Notes: generated by a model from the sequence alone, not told the origin. A stretch of DNA of 64,000 bases from Paenibacillus tengchongensis (GCF_008973665.1 NZ_WACP01000008.1:247989-311988); one strand, 5' to 3'; positions 1-8,094 are shown, numbered from the stretch's first letter. A program made the numbers and translations.

Positions 1-816
1 TCCACTAATTCCGGAACAGCGGGCCAGGGCAACCACAGCCTGAGCGTAGCCGATGTGGATAATGACGGCAAGGACGAAATCATTTATGGCGCATTGACCA
101 TCGATGATAACGGGGCGAAGTTGTATAATACCGGACTTGGACACGGGGATGCCCTGCATGTCGGCGATCTTAATCCGAACCGCGCCGGCCTGGAAGTCTT
201 CAAGGTGATGGAGAACACAAGCGCTGCCTATGGCGCAGCCGTATGGGATGCTGCGAACGGTACGGTCCTGTGGGGCGTAAATACTGGGGCGGATACCGGA
301 CGCGGCATGGCGGCTGACATTGATCCTAACTATCCCGGAGAAGAGGTATGGGCCAGCAATGGAGTAGGGCTGTACTCGATTACCGGAACCAAGATCAGCA
401 GCTCGACGCCTTCGATCAACTTCGGGATCTGGTGGGACGGTGATTTGTCGCGGGAACTGCTGGACGGTGTCAAAATTGACAAGTGGAACCCGTCCAGCAG
501 TTCCGTGTCTAACCTGCTGACCGGTGCCAGTGTAGCTTCCAACAACGGCACCAAGGCGACGCCAAGCCTGCAGGCCGATCTGCTCGGCGATTGGCGGGAG
601 GAGGTCATCTGGCGCAAATCCGATAACACCGCCCTGCGCATCTATACGACTACTGCCGTCACAGCGAACAAAATCTATACCCTGATGCATGATCCAGTTT
701 ACCGGCTGAGCATCGCCTGGCAGAACACAGCTTACAACCAGCCGCCGCATACGGGCTTCTTTCTCGGCAACGGCATGGGCGCTGTCGTCAAGCCCAATAT
801 ATACGTGGTGCCTTAA
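1..816 (+). CDS. Rhamnogalacturonan lyase, C-terminal part (PL11-like, YesW/YesX type)
   Basis: The reading frame is open from base 1, so the gene begins outside the window and only about 271 C-terminal residues are visible. The product should cleave the rhamnogalacturonan I backbone of pectin by beta-elimination, as secreted PL11 lyases do. Seen here: the repeated Asp-rich calcium-binding pattern DVDNDGKDE and a long beta-propeller-like stretch (GDLNPNRAGLEVF, DIDPNYPGEEVW, ADLLGDWREEVIWR), ending in the family's typical HTGFFLG segment just before the stop. Signal peptide and carbohydrate-binding modules, if any, lie upstream. A strong terminator follows, so it is the last gene of its unit. 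PL11 assignment is confident; endo or exo action cannot be told from this part. Confidence 0.88.
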   Translation, partial: STNSGTAGQGNHSLSVADVDNDGKDEIIYGALTIDDNGAKLYNTGLGHGDALHVGDLNPNRAGLEVFKVMENTSAAYGAAVWDAANGTVLWGVNTGADTGRGMAADIDPNYPGEEVWASNGVGLYSITGTKISSSTPSINFGIWWDGDLSRELLDGVKIDKWNPSSSSVSNLLTGASVASNNGTKATPSLQADLLGDWREEVIWRKSDNTALRIYTTTAVTANKIYTLMHDPVYRLSIAWQNTAYNQPPHTGFFLGNGMGAVVKPNIYVVP

Positions 817-832
817 GTGATATCAATGTATT

Positions 833-877
833 AAAAAAAGCATTTGCCCCTCCTCCGTGGAAGGGCGAATGCTTTTT
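833..877 (+). terminator. Intrinsic terminator after the lyase gene
   Basis: A long hairpin (arms AAAAAGCATTTGCCC and GGGCGAATGCTTTTT) is followed by T-rich sequence, 17 bp after the lyase stop codon. Because the arms carry A and T runs it may work in both directions and also end the minus-strand hepT transcript. Confidence 0.85.
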
Positions 878-969
878 AGATGACAGGGCTTTTGGGATGC
901 CCTGCCATGGTGCTGGTGAGCTGCCGTTCACAGTGGAGTGTCCGGGGCTCAGTGCCATTGCTGCACTTT

Positions 970-1950
970 TTAGCGGTCGCGGCCCGAGAAATACTCCAGC
1001 AGCGTCAGCAGATCGCTGTAAGCCGGGTAGCCGGACAACTGCTTAGCCAGCCTCTCGGCTTCGAACAGAATCTCCCGGCTGAACTGCTCGGTGCGGGCCA
1101 GCGCGCCGCTGCCGCTGATCAGCTCCAGCACATGGGTGATCTCCTCCGGCGATGAGGAAGGGCCGATAGCGCGGATAGCCGGTGCAATAGACTCGTCTTC
1201 CAGGGCGAACAGCACCGGCAGCGTGACTTGCCCGTGCTGCAGGTCACTGCCGGCCGGCTTGCCGAGCACATCAGCCGACTGGGTGAAGTCCAGCAGATCG
1301 TCCTGAATTTGAAAGGACATACCCAGCGCTTCACCGAAGCGGTACAGAATCCCGGCCACTTCTTCGGAGCTTTCAGCGGCCAGAGCGCCGACCCGCAGGC
1401 AGGTAGCCATGAGCAGGGCAGTCTTATTGCGCGACTTCTCCAGATAGTCCTCAATGGTCAGGCTGTAATCGTAGGCATGCGCCAGCTGCTGGTACTCTCC
1501 CAGGCAGAGCTGTGCGGTCGCCACTGCGGACAGATCGTGCACATACCGGTTCTTGTCCCCGGTATATTTGCTGAGCAGCTCGATGACTCTGGATGACATA
1601 TAGTTGCCGATGTGGACGGCGGAGAGCACGCCGGTCTTCATATGCAGCGCAGCTTCGCCGCGCCGCAGCTCGGCCCCGTCGATAATATCATCATGAATCA
1701 AAGAAGCCGCATGAATGAATTCGGCGGCGGCGGCCAGTTGAAGCACCCTCCGCCCCGGAGCCGAGGGGCCGAAACGGCTGCCAACGATGAGCAGAAGCGG
1801 ACGGAGACGTTTGCCGCCGGAGCGGACGAGCTCCAGAATGCTTTGCGCCAGCTGCGAATGCTTGGGAACATCTTTATCGCGGGTCACGAGATTTTCAATC
1901 TCGCGGTTGATTTCGTTCAGATCTATGTGTAGTGCTTCATGCAGCTTCAT
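970..1950 (-). CDS. hepT: Polyprenyl diphosphate synthase, catalytic subunit (HepT/DmkB type)
   Basis: Makes the long isoprenoid diphosphate used for the menaquinone side chain by condensing isopentenyl diphosphate units. The 326-residue protein shows both aspartate-rich motifs of trans-prenyltransferases: DDIID in LIHDDIIDGAELRRG and DDLLD in QIQDDLLDF, plus the GGKRLRP substrate-binding motif near residue 50. I chose the ATG at 1950 because an AGGTGG box sits 8 bp before it; a GTG four codons upstream overlaps that box. It follows the hepS-like gene by 15 bp, so the two are translated from one mRNA. The menG methyltransferase gene often found between hepS and hepT in bacilli is absent, and the NDH-2/FMN-lipoprotein genes lie just upstream, so a role in a dedicated (demethyl)menaquinone pool is possible. 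Confidence 0.88.
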   Translation of the reverse strand: MKLHEALHIDLNEINREIENLVTRDKDVPKHSQLAQSILELVRSGGKRLRPLLLIVGSRFGPSAPGRRVLQLAAAAEFIHAASLIHDDIIDGAELRRGEAALHMKTGVLSAVHIGNYMSSRVIELLSKYTGDKNRYVHDLSAVATAQLCLGEYQQLAHAYDYSLTIEDYLEKSRNKTALLMATCLRVGALAAESSEEVAGILYRFGEALGMSFQIQDDLLDFTQSADVLGKPAGSDLQHGQVTLPVLFALEDESIAPAIRAIGPSSSPEEITHVLELISGSGALARTEQFSREILFEAERLAKQLSGYPAYSDLLTLLEYFSGRDR

Positions 1951-1965
1951 TGGTTGTCCCACCTG

Positions 1966-2415
1966 TCAAATGGCTTTGCTTGCACGGCCCCGCTGCCGGC
2001 GCTCCTGGAGGAGGTACTCTGACATTTCAGCCGCCGGATTATGCTCCGCAAAGTCTCCATTTGAACGTCTGATTTGCAGCTTCTTGATGGAAGGCGCCAG
2101 ATAGGCGACGAGATCGAGTTCACGGTATTTAATGGCAAACTGCAGATACAAGCTGTACAGATAATCGCCATCCAAAATATTGCGGGTCAGATCGGGATGA
2201 TGCGGGATGCATTCCTGATGGCGCCTGGCGGCTAAAGTAAGAATGATATATAGACCGAGCAGATGAACTTTGCGTTCATATTGCAGATCATTGCCGTCCA
2301 GTGCCGGGAGCAGTGGCTCGCATTCCGCCGGAGAGAGATGCAGCTGAATTCCGGCAATGGGCGACATTTCAGCCTCCAGCAGCCGGAAAGTATCTGTAAT
2401 AAGTTGATTGTTCAC
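1966..2415 (-). CDS. hepS: Heptaprenyl diphosphate synthase component I-like (HepS), short form
   Basis: Probable non-catalytic partner of the HepT-type synthase, needed for chain-length control in two-subunit heptaprenyl synthases. The 149-residue protein matches the family core only loosely, through the segment LDGDYLYSLYLQFAIKYRELDLVAYLAPSIKK, read here as the usual GDYxxxLYYQ...I motif. It is clearly shorter than the roughly 250 residues usual for HepS, so the family call rests mainly on this segment and on its place immediately before hepT. The GTG at 2415 is chosen because AAGGAGAGG lies 5-6 bp before it; the frame stays open further upstream but without a better start. Two adjacent palindromes lie in its leader. 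Confidence 0.65.
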   Translation of the reverse strand: MNNQLITDTFRLLEAEMSPIAGIQLHLSPAECEPLLPALDGNDLQYERKVHLLGLYIILTLAARRHQECIPHHPDLTRNILDGDYLYSLYLQFAIKYRELDLVAYLAPSIKKLQIRRSNGDFAEHNPAAEMSEYLLQERRQRGRASKAI

Positions 2416-2492
2416 AAGATCCTCTCCTTCTTGTCGGGTTTGCCGGAAGCAACCATGTCCCTGATGATCCCACAAAACCCGTTGCACTTTCA

Positions 2493-2538
2493 CCTTGTTA
2501 AACAAGGAGAGTAATGTGTCACAAGGACACATTACTCT
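2493..2538. repeat. Two adjacent palindromes between the NADH dehydrogenase and hepS genes
   Basis: A 13-bp perfect inverted repeat (AGAGTAATGTGTC at 2508-2520, GACACATTACTCT at 2526-2538, 5-bp loop) abuts a smaller palindrome (CCTTGTT/AACAAGG, 2493-2507). On the minus strand they lie in the 5' leader of hepS. Neither strand shows a long T run after the big stem, so this may be an operator or mRNA processing hairpin rather than a normal terminator. Confidence 0.6.
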
Positions 2539-2611
2539 TAAGAATAACATATTCAGCTAAGGTAAGCTTTCATGCTTTTATCTTTGGCTATCATGCAGCC
2601 TAGGCTGAGCG

Positions 2612-4489
2612 TCAGTCCGTAAACAGGTACCAGCGCCTTACGAGCGGAATCTTCTTCCATTGCTTCTTGAGCCAAGGAAGAACATAATAGTCGAGACCGA
2701 AGGTGCTGCCCGATCCGCCGATGCAGGCAATAGCTGCGCCTACATACCAGAGCATCTCGGTCGAGGCCATCTTCGTAGACCAGATCATGACGGCCATCGC
2801 TATCGTTGCAATGGAAGCAATCGCTGTAAAGAGACCGACGATCAGCATAATGCCGAAGACGATTTCGGCGCAAACCATGCCGATTTGGAACCACTTCGCC
2901 AGGAAGGTATAAGTTCCGTCATTGTTGTAGAACATCAGATCCATGAACCAGTTCGTAATGTCATAGACGAAGCCTGGAACCGGAAGGGCTTCAACGGCTT
3001 CCTTTGCAGTAGTAACTGCGGAAGCAGCCGATTGTGCGTCAACCGTTGTCTTAACGGCATCCACGGCCTGGCTGGCTGCGGAAGTAGCGTCAGCGAACGG
3101 AGCTGCCGGGATCAGGAAGATCTTATCGGGGTCTTCCCATATCTTCTTCAGCTTGTCGATACCTTCATAGAGCCACATGCCGCCGAGCAGCATACGCAGC
3201 GGAACGAGCCAGAAGTTCGGCGACCGCTTGGAGAAATATCCGCCGACGAAGCTCTTGCGGTTCTCGACATGGAAGATTTCATGCATCAAATAAGTCCATA
3301 CTTTATTGAAGCCTGCCACTTGGGACAGGTATAGCATATTAATCGCATGCTTGGAGAGCATCGCCAGGAATCCGGTAAGCATGAACAGCTTGCCTGGAAG
3401 CCCGACGTTGGCTACGCCGTAACGGCTGCCGATGGAAACCATCGTTCCGTGGAAAGCCGGCTTATACGCCTTCTTCTCAGTGCCTTTAATATCGGCTTCG
3501 ATATTCTTGGCGATGAGCGGAGCAGCCTGCTCGGCATTCTCAACCATCTGCGGGACCGGACGTTCTTCGCCTTCAGGGATGTAGAAAATGTTGTCCCCTA
3601 CGACATAAACATTCTTATGGTCCACGCTTTCCAGATGCGAATTGGTAACGATACGTTTACGTCCCTGCTGCTGTACATCCAGGCTGCCGACAATTTCGGA
3701 GCCTTCAACACCGGCAGTCCAGACGATTGTCTGTGCATCGACGACGTTCTTCGCACCAAGGGCTACACTGCCTTTGCCCACTTCGGTGATCTTGGCGCCG
3801 GTCACGATTTCCACGTTCAGCTTACGCAGACGGGCTTCGGCCTTCTGGATCAGCTTATCCGGCAGGATCGGCAGAATCTTCGGAGCCATATCGGCTACGA
3901 TCAGCCGCACTTCGGACGGATCAATATAGAACTCTCTGCACAGCTCATCGCGTTGCTCGGCCATTTCGCCGACCAGCTCGATGCCGGTGAAGCCGGCGCC
4001 GATGATGACGAAGGTCAGCATGGAGCGGCGAACCGCAGGATTCTTCTCTTTGGCCGCGAGGGTGTACATATCGCGGATTTGGCGCTTCAGCGTAACGGCA
4101 TCGTCGTAAGACCAGAAGGAGAAGGTGTTCTCTTCCGCTCCGGGAATGCCGAAGAATGTCGGCTTGCTGCCTGTGCCGATAACCAGGTAGTCATAGGCAT
4201 AGGATGCTTTTTCGGATTGCAGCTTCTTGTTCTTGAAATCGATATTGCTGATCTCGTCAAGCACTACATCCACTTTGAGACCTGCAAAAATCTTCTTCAG
4301 GTCAATCTTGATCGAATCTTCCGGTGCGCGGTTCGCAGAAACCTCATGCAGCTCAGTCAGCAGAGTGTGATAGGGATTCCGGTCGATCAGCTTAATTTCT
4401 ACATTGTTGTCGTTTTTAAATTTCTTTGCTAGTTTCTTAGCCGTGAGTACGCCGCCGTAGCCGCCGCCCAAAATGACTATTCTTTTCAA
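2612..4489 (-). CDS. ndh: Type II NADH dehydrogenase fused to a DoxX-like membrane domain
   Basis: Oxidises NADH and passes electrons to quinone at the inner face of the membrane without pumping protons. Residues 1-420 are a complete NDH-2: FAD-binding GGGYGG at residues 8-13, NADH-binding GAGFTGIE near 165, and the late FAD motif VYVVGDN near 295. From about residue 430 the protein continues for almost 200 residues with four or so hydrophobic helices (MLLGGMWLYEGIDKL, AEIVFGIMLIVGL, WYVGAAIACIGG) and an Ala-rich linker, resembling DoxX/SURF4-type membrane proteins. Ordinary bacterial NDH-2 is about 390-440 residues. The TTG start at 4489 follows GAGGTGAG by 6 bp. It sits 49 bp after the FMN-binding lipoprotein gene, so they are probably co-transcribed. 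This layout resembles the Ndh2 of the Listeria extracellular electron transfer locus, which also has a membrane extension. Confidence 0.88.
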   Translation of the reverse strand: MKRIVILGGGYGGVLTAKKLAKKFKNDNNVEIKLIDRNPYHTLLTELHEVSANRAPEDSIKIDLKKIFAGLKVDVVLDEISNIDFKNKKLQSEKASYAYDYLVIGTGSKPTFFGIPGAEENTFSFWSYDDAVTLKRQIRDMYTLAAKEKNPAVRRSMLTFVIIGAGFTGIELVGEMAEQRDELCREFYIDPSEVRLIVADMAPKILPILPDKLIQKAEARLRKLNVEIVTGAKITEVGKGSVALGAKNVVDAQTIVWTAGVEGSEIVGSLDVQQQGRKRIVTNSHLESVDHKNVYVVGDNIFYIPEGEERPVPQMVENAEQAAPLIAKNIEADIKGTEKKAYKPAFHGTMVSIGSRYGVANVGLPGKLFMLTGFLAMLSKHAINMLYLSQVAGFNKVWTYLMHEIFHVENRKSFVGGYFSKRSPNFWLVPLRMLLGGMWLYEGIDKLKKIWEDPDKIFLIPAAPFADATSAASQAVDAVKTTVDAQSAASAVTTAKEAVEALPVPGFVYDITNWFMDLMFYNNDGTYTFLAKWFQIGMVCAEIVFGIMLIVGLFTAIASIATIAMAVMIWSTKMASTEMLWYVGAAIACIGGSGSTFGLDYYVLPWLKKQWKKIPLVRRWYLFTD

Positions 4490-4538
4490 GAGAAACTCAC
4501 CTCGTTTGTCTGATTAACTGCAAGAGGGTTGCGAATAA

Positions 4539-5447
4539 TTATTTCGCGCCTTCGAGTGCTTTTTCTACCAGTGTGAAGTACTCGCCTACATGGATGGATA
4601 CGCCGGAAATCGCGTCAGTCTTGCCTTCAGCATCCAGAGTAGGGGCAGCACCGTTCTGCAGGTAGTAATCTTCAGCCTTCTCGATTTCTTCATGCCATTC
4701 AGCGGAAGCGCCGCCGGCTTTCATGCCGTACTTGCCGTCGATGGAGTATTGCTTCTTGTCTTCGTTGTTAGCGTTCAGGCCGCTGAATTTAACGGCTACT
4801 ACGTTGCCGCCGGCAACAGTTACGTCAACCGTCGACTTCCAGCCGGAGTCTGCGTCCATTTCGCCTTCTGCATGGTATCCGCCGTCTTTGTAAGGACCAA
4901 CTTCAACCGGGCCGGCTGCAAGTGCTGCTGTAGCTGCTTCTACGAAGTCGTTAACGTGTACGGATACGCCGGATACGGCATCGGTATGTCCTTCGCCGTC
5001 GAATGCGATAGCTGCAGGGTCTTGTTTTTCAATCAGGAATGCTTCTGCTTTGGCTGCTTGTTCATGCCATTCTGCCTGAGCGCCGCCCTTTTCTACCAGA
5101 CCGTATTTGCCGTCTTCGGATACCTTCTTCTTCAGGTCGCCTGCGTTGTTCACGTTGAATGCGTTCCAGTCAGCCGCAGTGATTTTGCCGCCTTCAACAG
5201 TAAGGAGTGCAAAAGTCTGCCAGCCGGTTTCAGCATCAACAGGAACAGTGGCGAAGTAAGTGCCATCCTGATATTGACCGGTTTCGGCGGTGTTGCCGGA
5301 GTTGGTTGCCGGTGCCTCGCTGGCAGCTGGGGCATTGGTAGCAGTGTTGCCTGCTGCATTGTTTGCAGCGTTGTTGTTGTCGCCGCAGCCTGCGAGCAGT
5401 GTGCCCAGTACGAGGGCGCTCGACAAGATAACAGAAGCTTTCTTCAT
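4539..5447 (-). CDS. Lipoprotein with two FMN-binding (flavinylation) domains, PplA-like
   Basis: Likely an extracytoplasmic electron carrier that holds two covalently bound FMN groups. The 302-residue protein has a lipoprotein signal peptide with lipobox LAGC (Cys21), an Ala/Asn/Thr-rich tether to about residue 55, and two homologous domains (about 57-176 and 184-300). Each domain ends in an ApbE-type flavinylation motif: D156-AVSGV-S162 and D278-AISGV-S284, fitting Dxx(S/T)Gx(S/T). Each also carries a DGKYG...AEWHE block. A GGAGGTC box precedes the ATG. It is the first gene of the run ending with NDH-2, and FNR-type sites lie upstream. The nearest described counterpart is PplA of Listeria. 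No apbE or eetA/eetB gene is in the window, so the FMN transferase must be encoded elsewhere. Confidence 0.85.
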   Translation of the reverse strand: MKKASVILSSALVLGTLLAGCGDNNNAANNAAGNTATNAPAASEAPATNSGNTAETGQYQDGTYFATVPVDAETGWQTFALLTVEGGKITAADWNAFNVNNAGDLKKKVSEDGKYGLVEKGGAQAEWHEQAAKAEAFLIEKQDPAAIAFDGEGHTDAVSGVSVHVNDFVEAATAALAAGPVEVGPYKDGGYHAEGEMDADSGWKSTVDVTVAGGNVVAVKFSGLNANNEDKKQYSIDGKYGMKAGGASAEWHEEIEKAEDYYLQNGAAPTLDAEGKTDAISGVSIHVGEYFTLVEKALEGAK

Positions 5448-5488
5448 TTGAAATGACCTCCAAAAATAGTTTAAAATATATATATTAA

Positions 5489-5552
5489 AATGTAAAACAT
5501 TTTAATAGCTCTGGAAGTGATAAAAATCACTTTATAAATGATAAATGTCACT
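5489..5552 (-). promoter_or_regulatory. Candidate FNR-dependent promoter of the lipoprotein-ndh unit
   Basis: Read on the minus strand, a -10-like TACATT lies at 5494-5489. A palindrome with FNR/CRP core GTGA-N6-TCAC (5517-5530, flanked to AAGTGAT-N4-ATCACTT) is centred at 5523.5, which is 41.5 bp upstream of the start site expected from that -10, the classic activator position. A second, weaker ATGA-N6-TCAC core (5538-5551) lies exactly 21 bp further up, two helical turns away. The sequence matches are direct; that Fnr binds is an inference. Confidence 0.65.
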
Positions 5553-5677
5553 ATAAGCAGAGGGTTTGACGGGCAATTGTAGCAATCCCCCTACATATAT
5601 CGGTAAACGTTATGAAAAAATTTAATCATTTCGTTTCGACTCCGATGGCATTCTAGCACATCTCTGCTGATATGTCA

Positions 5678-5693
5678 TGTGAAAATAATCACT
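5678..5693. promoter_or_regulatory. Distal FNR-type box
   Basis: TGTGA-N6-TCACT matches the Bacillus Fnr consensus TGTGA-N6-TCACA at 9 of 10 fixed positions. It lies about 230 bp upstream of the lipoprotein start and 204 bp before csbD, so it could serve either direction. The rest of 5560-5896 is AT-rich and shows no gene. Confidence 0.55.
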
Positions 5694-5896
5694 TAAAAAT
5701 CTAAGTTTTAACTTGCAAATGAATTATATCAAATTTTAAAAAAATAGACTACCCGCTGAAAAAGTATATTATGTGACAAAAAACGACTTCCCCGGCACGC
5801 GCCTCAGATTCGATTCAGCCCTTGGAGCCAAGGGTAATTATATTTCAGGACACGAGCCTCTGACCATACTTAATTACTTAAGGAGATGAGCAGATA

Positions 5897-6100
5897 ATGG
5901 ACAGCAACGTAATCAAGGGGAAATGGCTGCAGTTTAAAGGCGAAGCCAAGAAGCAATGGGGCCAGCTCACAGATGACGACCTCAATGTTATTGACGGTGA
6001 AAAAGATAAATTGATCGGCAAATTGCAGGAACGCTACGGACACTCTAAGGACGATGCCGAGGCGGAATACCGCAGCTGGGAACAGTCGCTCCGCAGCTGA
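5897..6100 (+). CDS. CsbD family stress protein
   Basis: A small (67 residues), highly charged protein of the CsbD family; in Bacillus subtilis csbD belongs to the sigma-B general stress regulon, but its molecular function is unknown. The family pattern is plain: NVIKGKWLQFKGEAKKQWGQLTDDDL followed by GEKDKLIGKLQERYGHSKDDAEAE. AAGGAGATGAG lies 8 bp before the ATG. I could not find a convincing sigma-B promoter in front of it. It is followed after 76 bp by a small unknown gene in the same direction. Confidence 0.92.
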   Translation: MDSNVIKGKWLQFKGEAKKQWGQLTDDDLNVIDGEKDKLIGKLQERYGHSKDDAEAEYRSWEQSLRS

Positions 6101-6176
6101 TCGGCCGCACGGTTGACTGGATACAATCAAGCCTCAGTAACATTACGGTCATACATGCCAGAAGAGGCGGTGTCTT

Positions 6177-6425
6177 ATGGACAAATTCCATGTTGCGGCC
6201 GGACGGATCATAGAAATCCATAATGATCGGGTGATTACGCTCGAAGGAGATATGATCTGCACATACCACCCCCGGTACTATACTGTGCCGGCTGAATATG
6301 ACCAGGCAGAGGAAGCTATGAAGCCGGAGCTCCATAACGGGCAACGGGAGGAGCAATCGCCAAGGCGGAGAAATCTGGCCTGGCCCTGGTTTCCTCTTCA
6401 CAAGAAGAGCGCGAATCGCATCTGA
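6177..6425 (+). CDS. Small hypothetical protein
   Basis: An 82-residue protein that I do not recognise. It has an AGAGGCGG box upstream of the ATG, a hydrophilic N-terminal half that looks like a small beta-domain (AAGRIIEIHNDRVITLEGDMICTYHPRYY) and a basic C-terminus without membrane segments. Its last codons overlap the left arm of the terminator. The spacing behind csbD and the good ribosome binding site argue for a real gene; the function is open. Confidence 0.55.
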   Translation: MDKFHVAAGRIIEIHNDRVITLEGDMICTYHPRYYTVPAEYDQAEEAMKPELHNGQREEQSPRRRNLAWPWFPLHKKSANRI

Positions 6426-6444
6426 TTTGCGCTCTTCTTCTGTG
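6399..6444 (+). terminator. Strong hairpin ending the csbD unit
   Basis: Near-perfect arms CACAAGAAGAGCGCGAATC and GATTTGCGCTCTTCTTCTGTG with a 6-base loop. The right arm contains the T-rich TCTTCTTCTG run. The stop codon of the small upstream gene lies inside the hairpin. Confidence 0.75.
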
Positions 6445-6582
6445 AACAACTGTTTGCAAGAGGAGTCTTTTTTCCAGTACATATCTATTCTATGAAAGAA
6501 CGATTTTGTATATTCAACTTCTTATATATGCTAGTATGGAGAGTAAAATAACTGCCTTTTCACATGCAGCAGGAGTGAAGCT

Positions 6583-7980
6583 ATGGAATATCTCAAAATA
6601 TTCTTTGTGAATACCGCCATCCTGATAACTCTCGCTTATTTGGCGAACCTGATATACAAGCATACACTCTCGCATGCATCGCAGCGGATTCAGCAGACGA
6701 GCTGGGTTGTCCTGGCAATTTTTGCCGGATGGATCAGCTCTTTGTTCGGCTACAGGCTTGACGACCATGTCATTTTCGATCTGCGGGTTGTGCCTCTGAT
6801 GATCTCTACGCTGGCTTACCCGCATCCTTTTACGCTTATTCTGATCGGCATAGGCATCGGATTGATGCGTCTGACCTTCGGTTTTACTGAGGCCGCTTGG
6901 GTCGGGGTGCTTAATTTGTCGCTGCTCGGCTTCGTATGTGCCGCCTTAAGCTTGTGGATCCGCCGCTCGCAGGCCTCGATGAGCTGGAAAGGCTTTGTAA
7001 CCATTGTGCTGGTGAACGTAATCAATGTGGTTAACATTGCGGCTTTTGGGGTTATTCCCGCTCACGAGTATATTACAAAGATTATGCCTATTACCCTGCC
7101 GGCGGGCTTTGTGCTCAGCCTTTTATTTGCCATGATCATCCGCGACTTTCATCTGGAGCACATGCAGCGGGGCCAGATTATCAGAGCCAACCGCATGCTG
7201 TCGGCGCAGACGGAGGAGCTGCATAAGAATAAGCTGGCACTGGAGGAGCGGGCGCAGCAGCTGATGCTGGCTTCCCAGTACAAGTCGCAGTTTCTGGCCA
7301 ACATGTCGCATGAGCTGCGTACCCCGCTGAACAGCATTATCAACCTGTCCCAATTGATTAAGGAGAATGAGGAGTCGCTCAGCCGCAGGGAAATCAGCGA
7401 ATTCGCCGGAGTGATTCAGCATTCGGGAGAAGATTTGCTTGCGCTGATCAATGATATTCTCGATTTATCCAAAGTGGAAGCCGGCAAGCTGGACATTATG
7501 CTGGAGGAATTGAATGTCAGCGAAATTCCTGAGCTGCTGGCGCTGCAGTTCGATATTGTTGCGAAGCAAAAAAAGCTGGATTTCATTATAGCCCTGGATA
7601 ATGACCTCCCGGCAACGATTACCACGGACCCTAAACGGGTGCAGCAAATTCTCCGCAATCTGCTGGCCAACAGCTTTAAGTTTACGGAGACCGGTTCCGT
7701 TGAGCTCAAGGTCCGGACGGAGGAGCATACTGCAGAGGATGGACATACACGCTGGCTTGTATTTGATGTATCGGACACGGGGATCGGCATTGCCCCCGAG
7801 AAGCACAGTCTGATCTTCGAAATGTTCCAGCAGGCAGACCCCGCCATTAGCCGCCGCTACGGCGGGACGGGTCTTGGCCTGTCCATAAGCAGCGACCTGG
7901 CCCGGCTGCTAGGAGGATTCATCACGCTGCAGAGCGAGGAAGGGACCGGCAGCCGGTTCTCGCTCTACCTGCCTTATTGA
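6583..7980 (+). CDS. Sensor histidine kinase with LytS-like membrane sensor
   Basis: Membrane-bound kinase that autophosphorylates on a histidine and passes the phosphate to a response regulator. The 465-residue protein has about six hydrophobic helices in residues 1-195, including the block DHVIFDLRVVPLMISTLAYPHPFTLILIGIGIG-like sequence typical of the 5TM-LYT sensor domain; a short coiled coil (about 200-235); the H-box NMSHELRTPLN with His243; and an ATPase domain with N-box NLLANSFKF, DTGIGI and GGTGLGL. GCAGGAGTG precedes the ATG by about 7 bp. No response regulator gene is adjacent, so it is an orphan kinase. The ligand is unknown; LytS-type sensors have been tied to cell envelope state or small metabolites. 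Confidence 0.9.
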   Translation: MEYLKIFFVNTAILITLAYLANLIYKHTLSHASQRIQQTSWVVLAIFAGWISSLFGYRLDDHVIFDLRVVPLMISTLAYPHPFTLILIGIGIGLMRLTFGFTEAAWVGVLNLSLLGFVCAALSLWIRRSQASMSWKGFVTIVLVNVINVVNIAAFGVIPAHEYITKIMPITLPAGFVLSLLFAMIIRDFHLEHMQRGQIIRANRMLSAQTEELHKNKLALEERAQQLMLASQYKSQFLANMSHELRTPLNSIINLSQLIKENEESLSRREISEFAGVIQHSGEDLLALINDILDLSKVEAGKLDIMLEELNVSEIPELLALQFDIVAKQKKLDFIIALDNDLPATITTDPKRVQQILRNLLANSFKFTETGSVELKVRTEEHTAEDGHTRWLVFDVSDTGIGIAPEKHSLIFEMFQQADPAISRRYGGTGLGLSISSDLARLLGGFITLQSEEGTGSRFSLYLPY

Positions 7981-8094
7981 AGCATCCGCTCCTTTGCCAG
8001 AAGCTCCAATCCGAATTGTAGCTTTGTCTTATTGACAGTGGATTGCCACTGAGTAGAATGAAGCCAAAGCTGCAAGAAGGAGTGTCATGACCCC

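Noticed and set aside
3347..4432. Plus-strand frame of 361 codons inside the NADH dehydrogenase gene
   Set aside because: Antisense shadow of a conserved enzyme, without family similarity.
5770..5896. Sigma-B promoter before csbD
   Set aside because: A GGGTAA at about 5831 could be a -10, but no GTTT-like -35 lies at the right distance.
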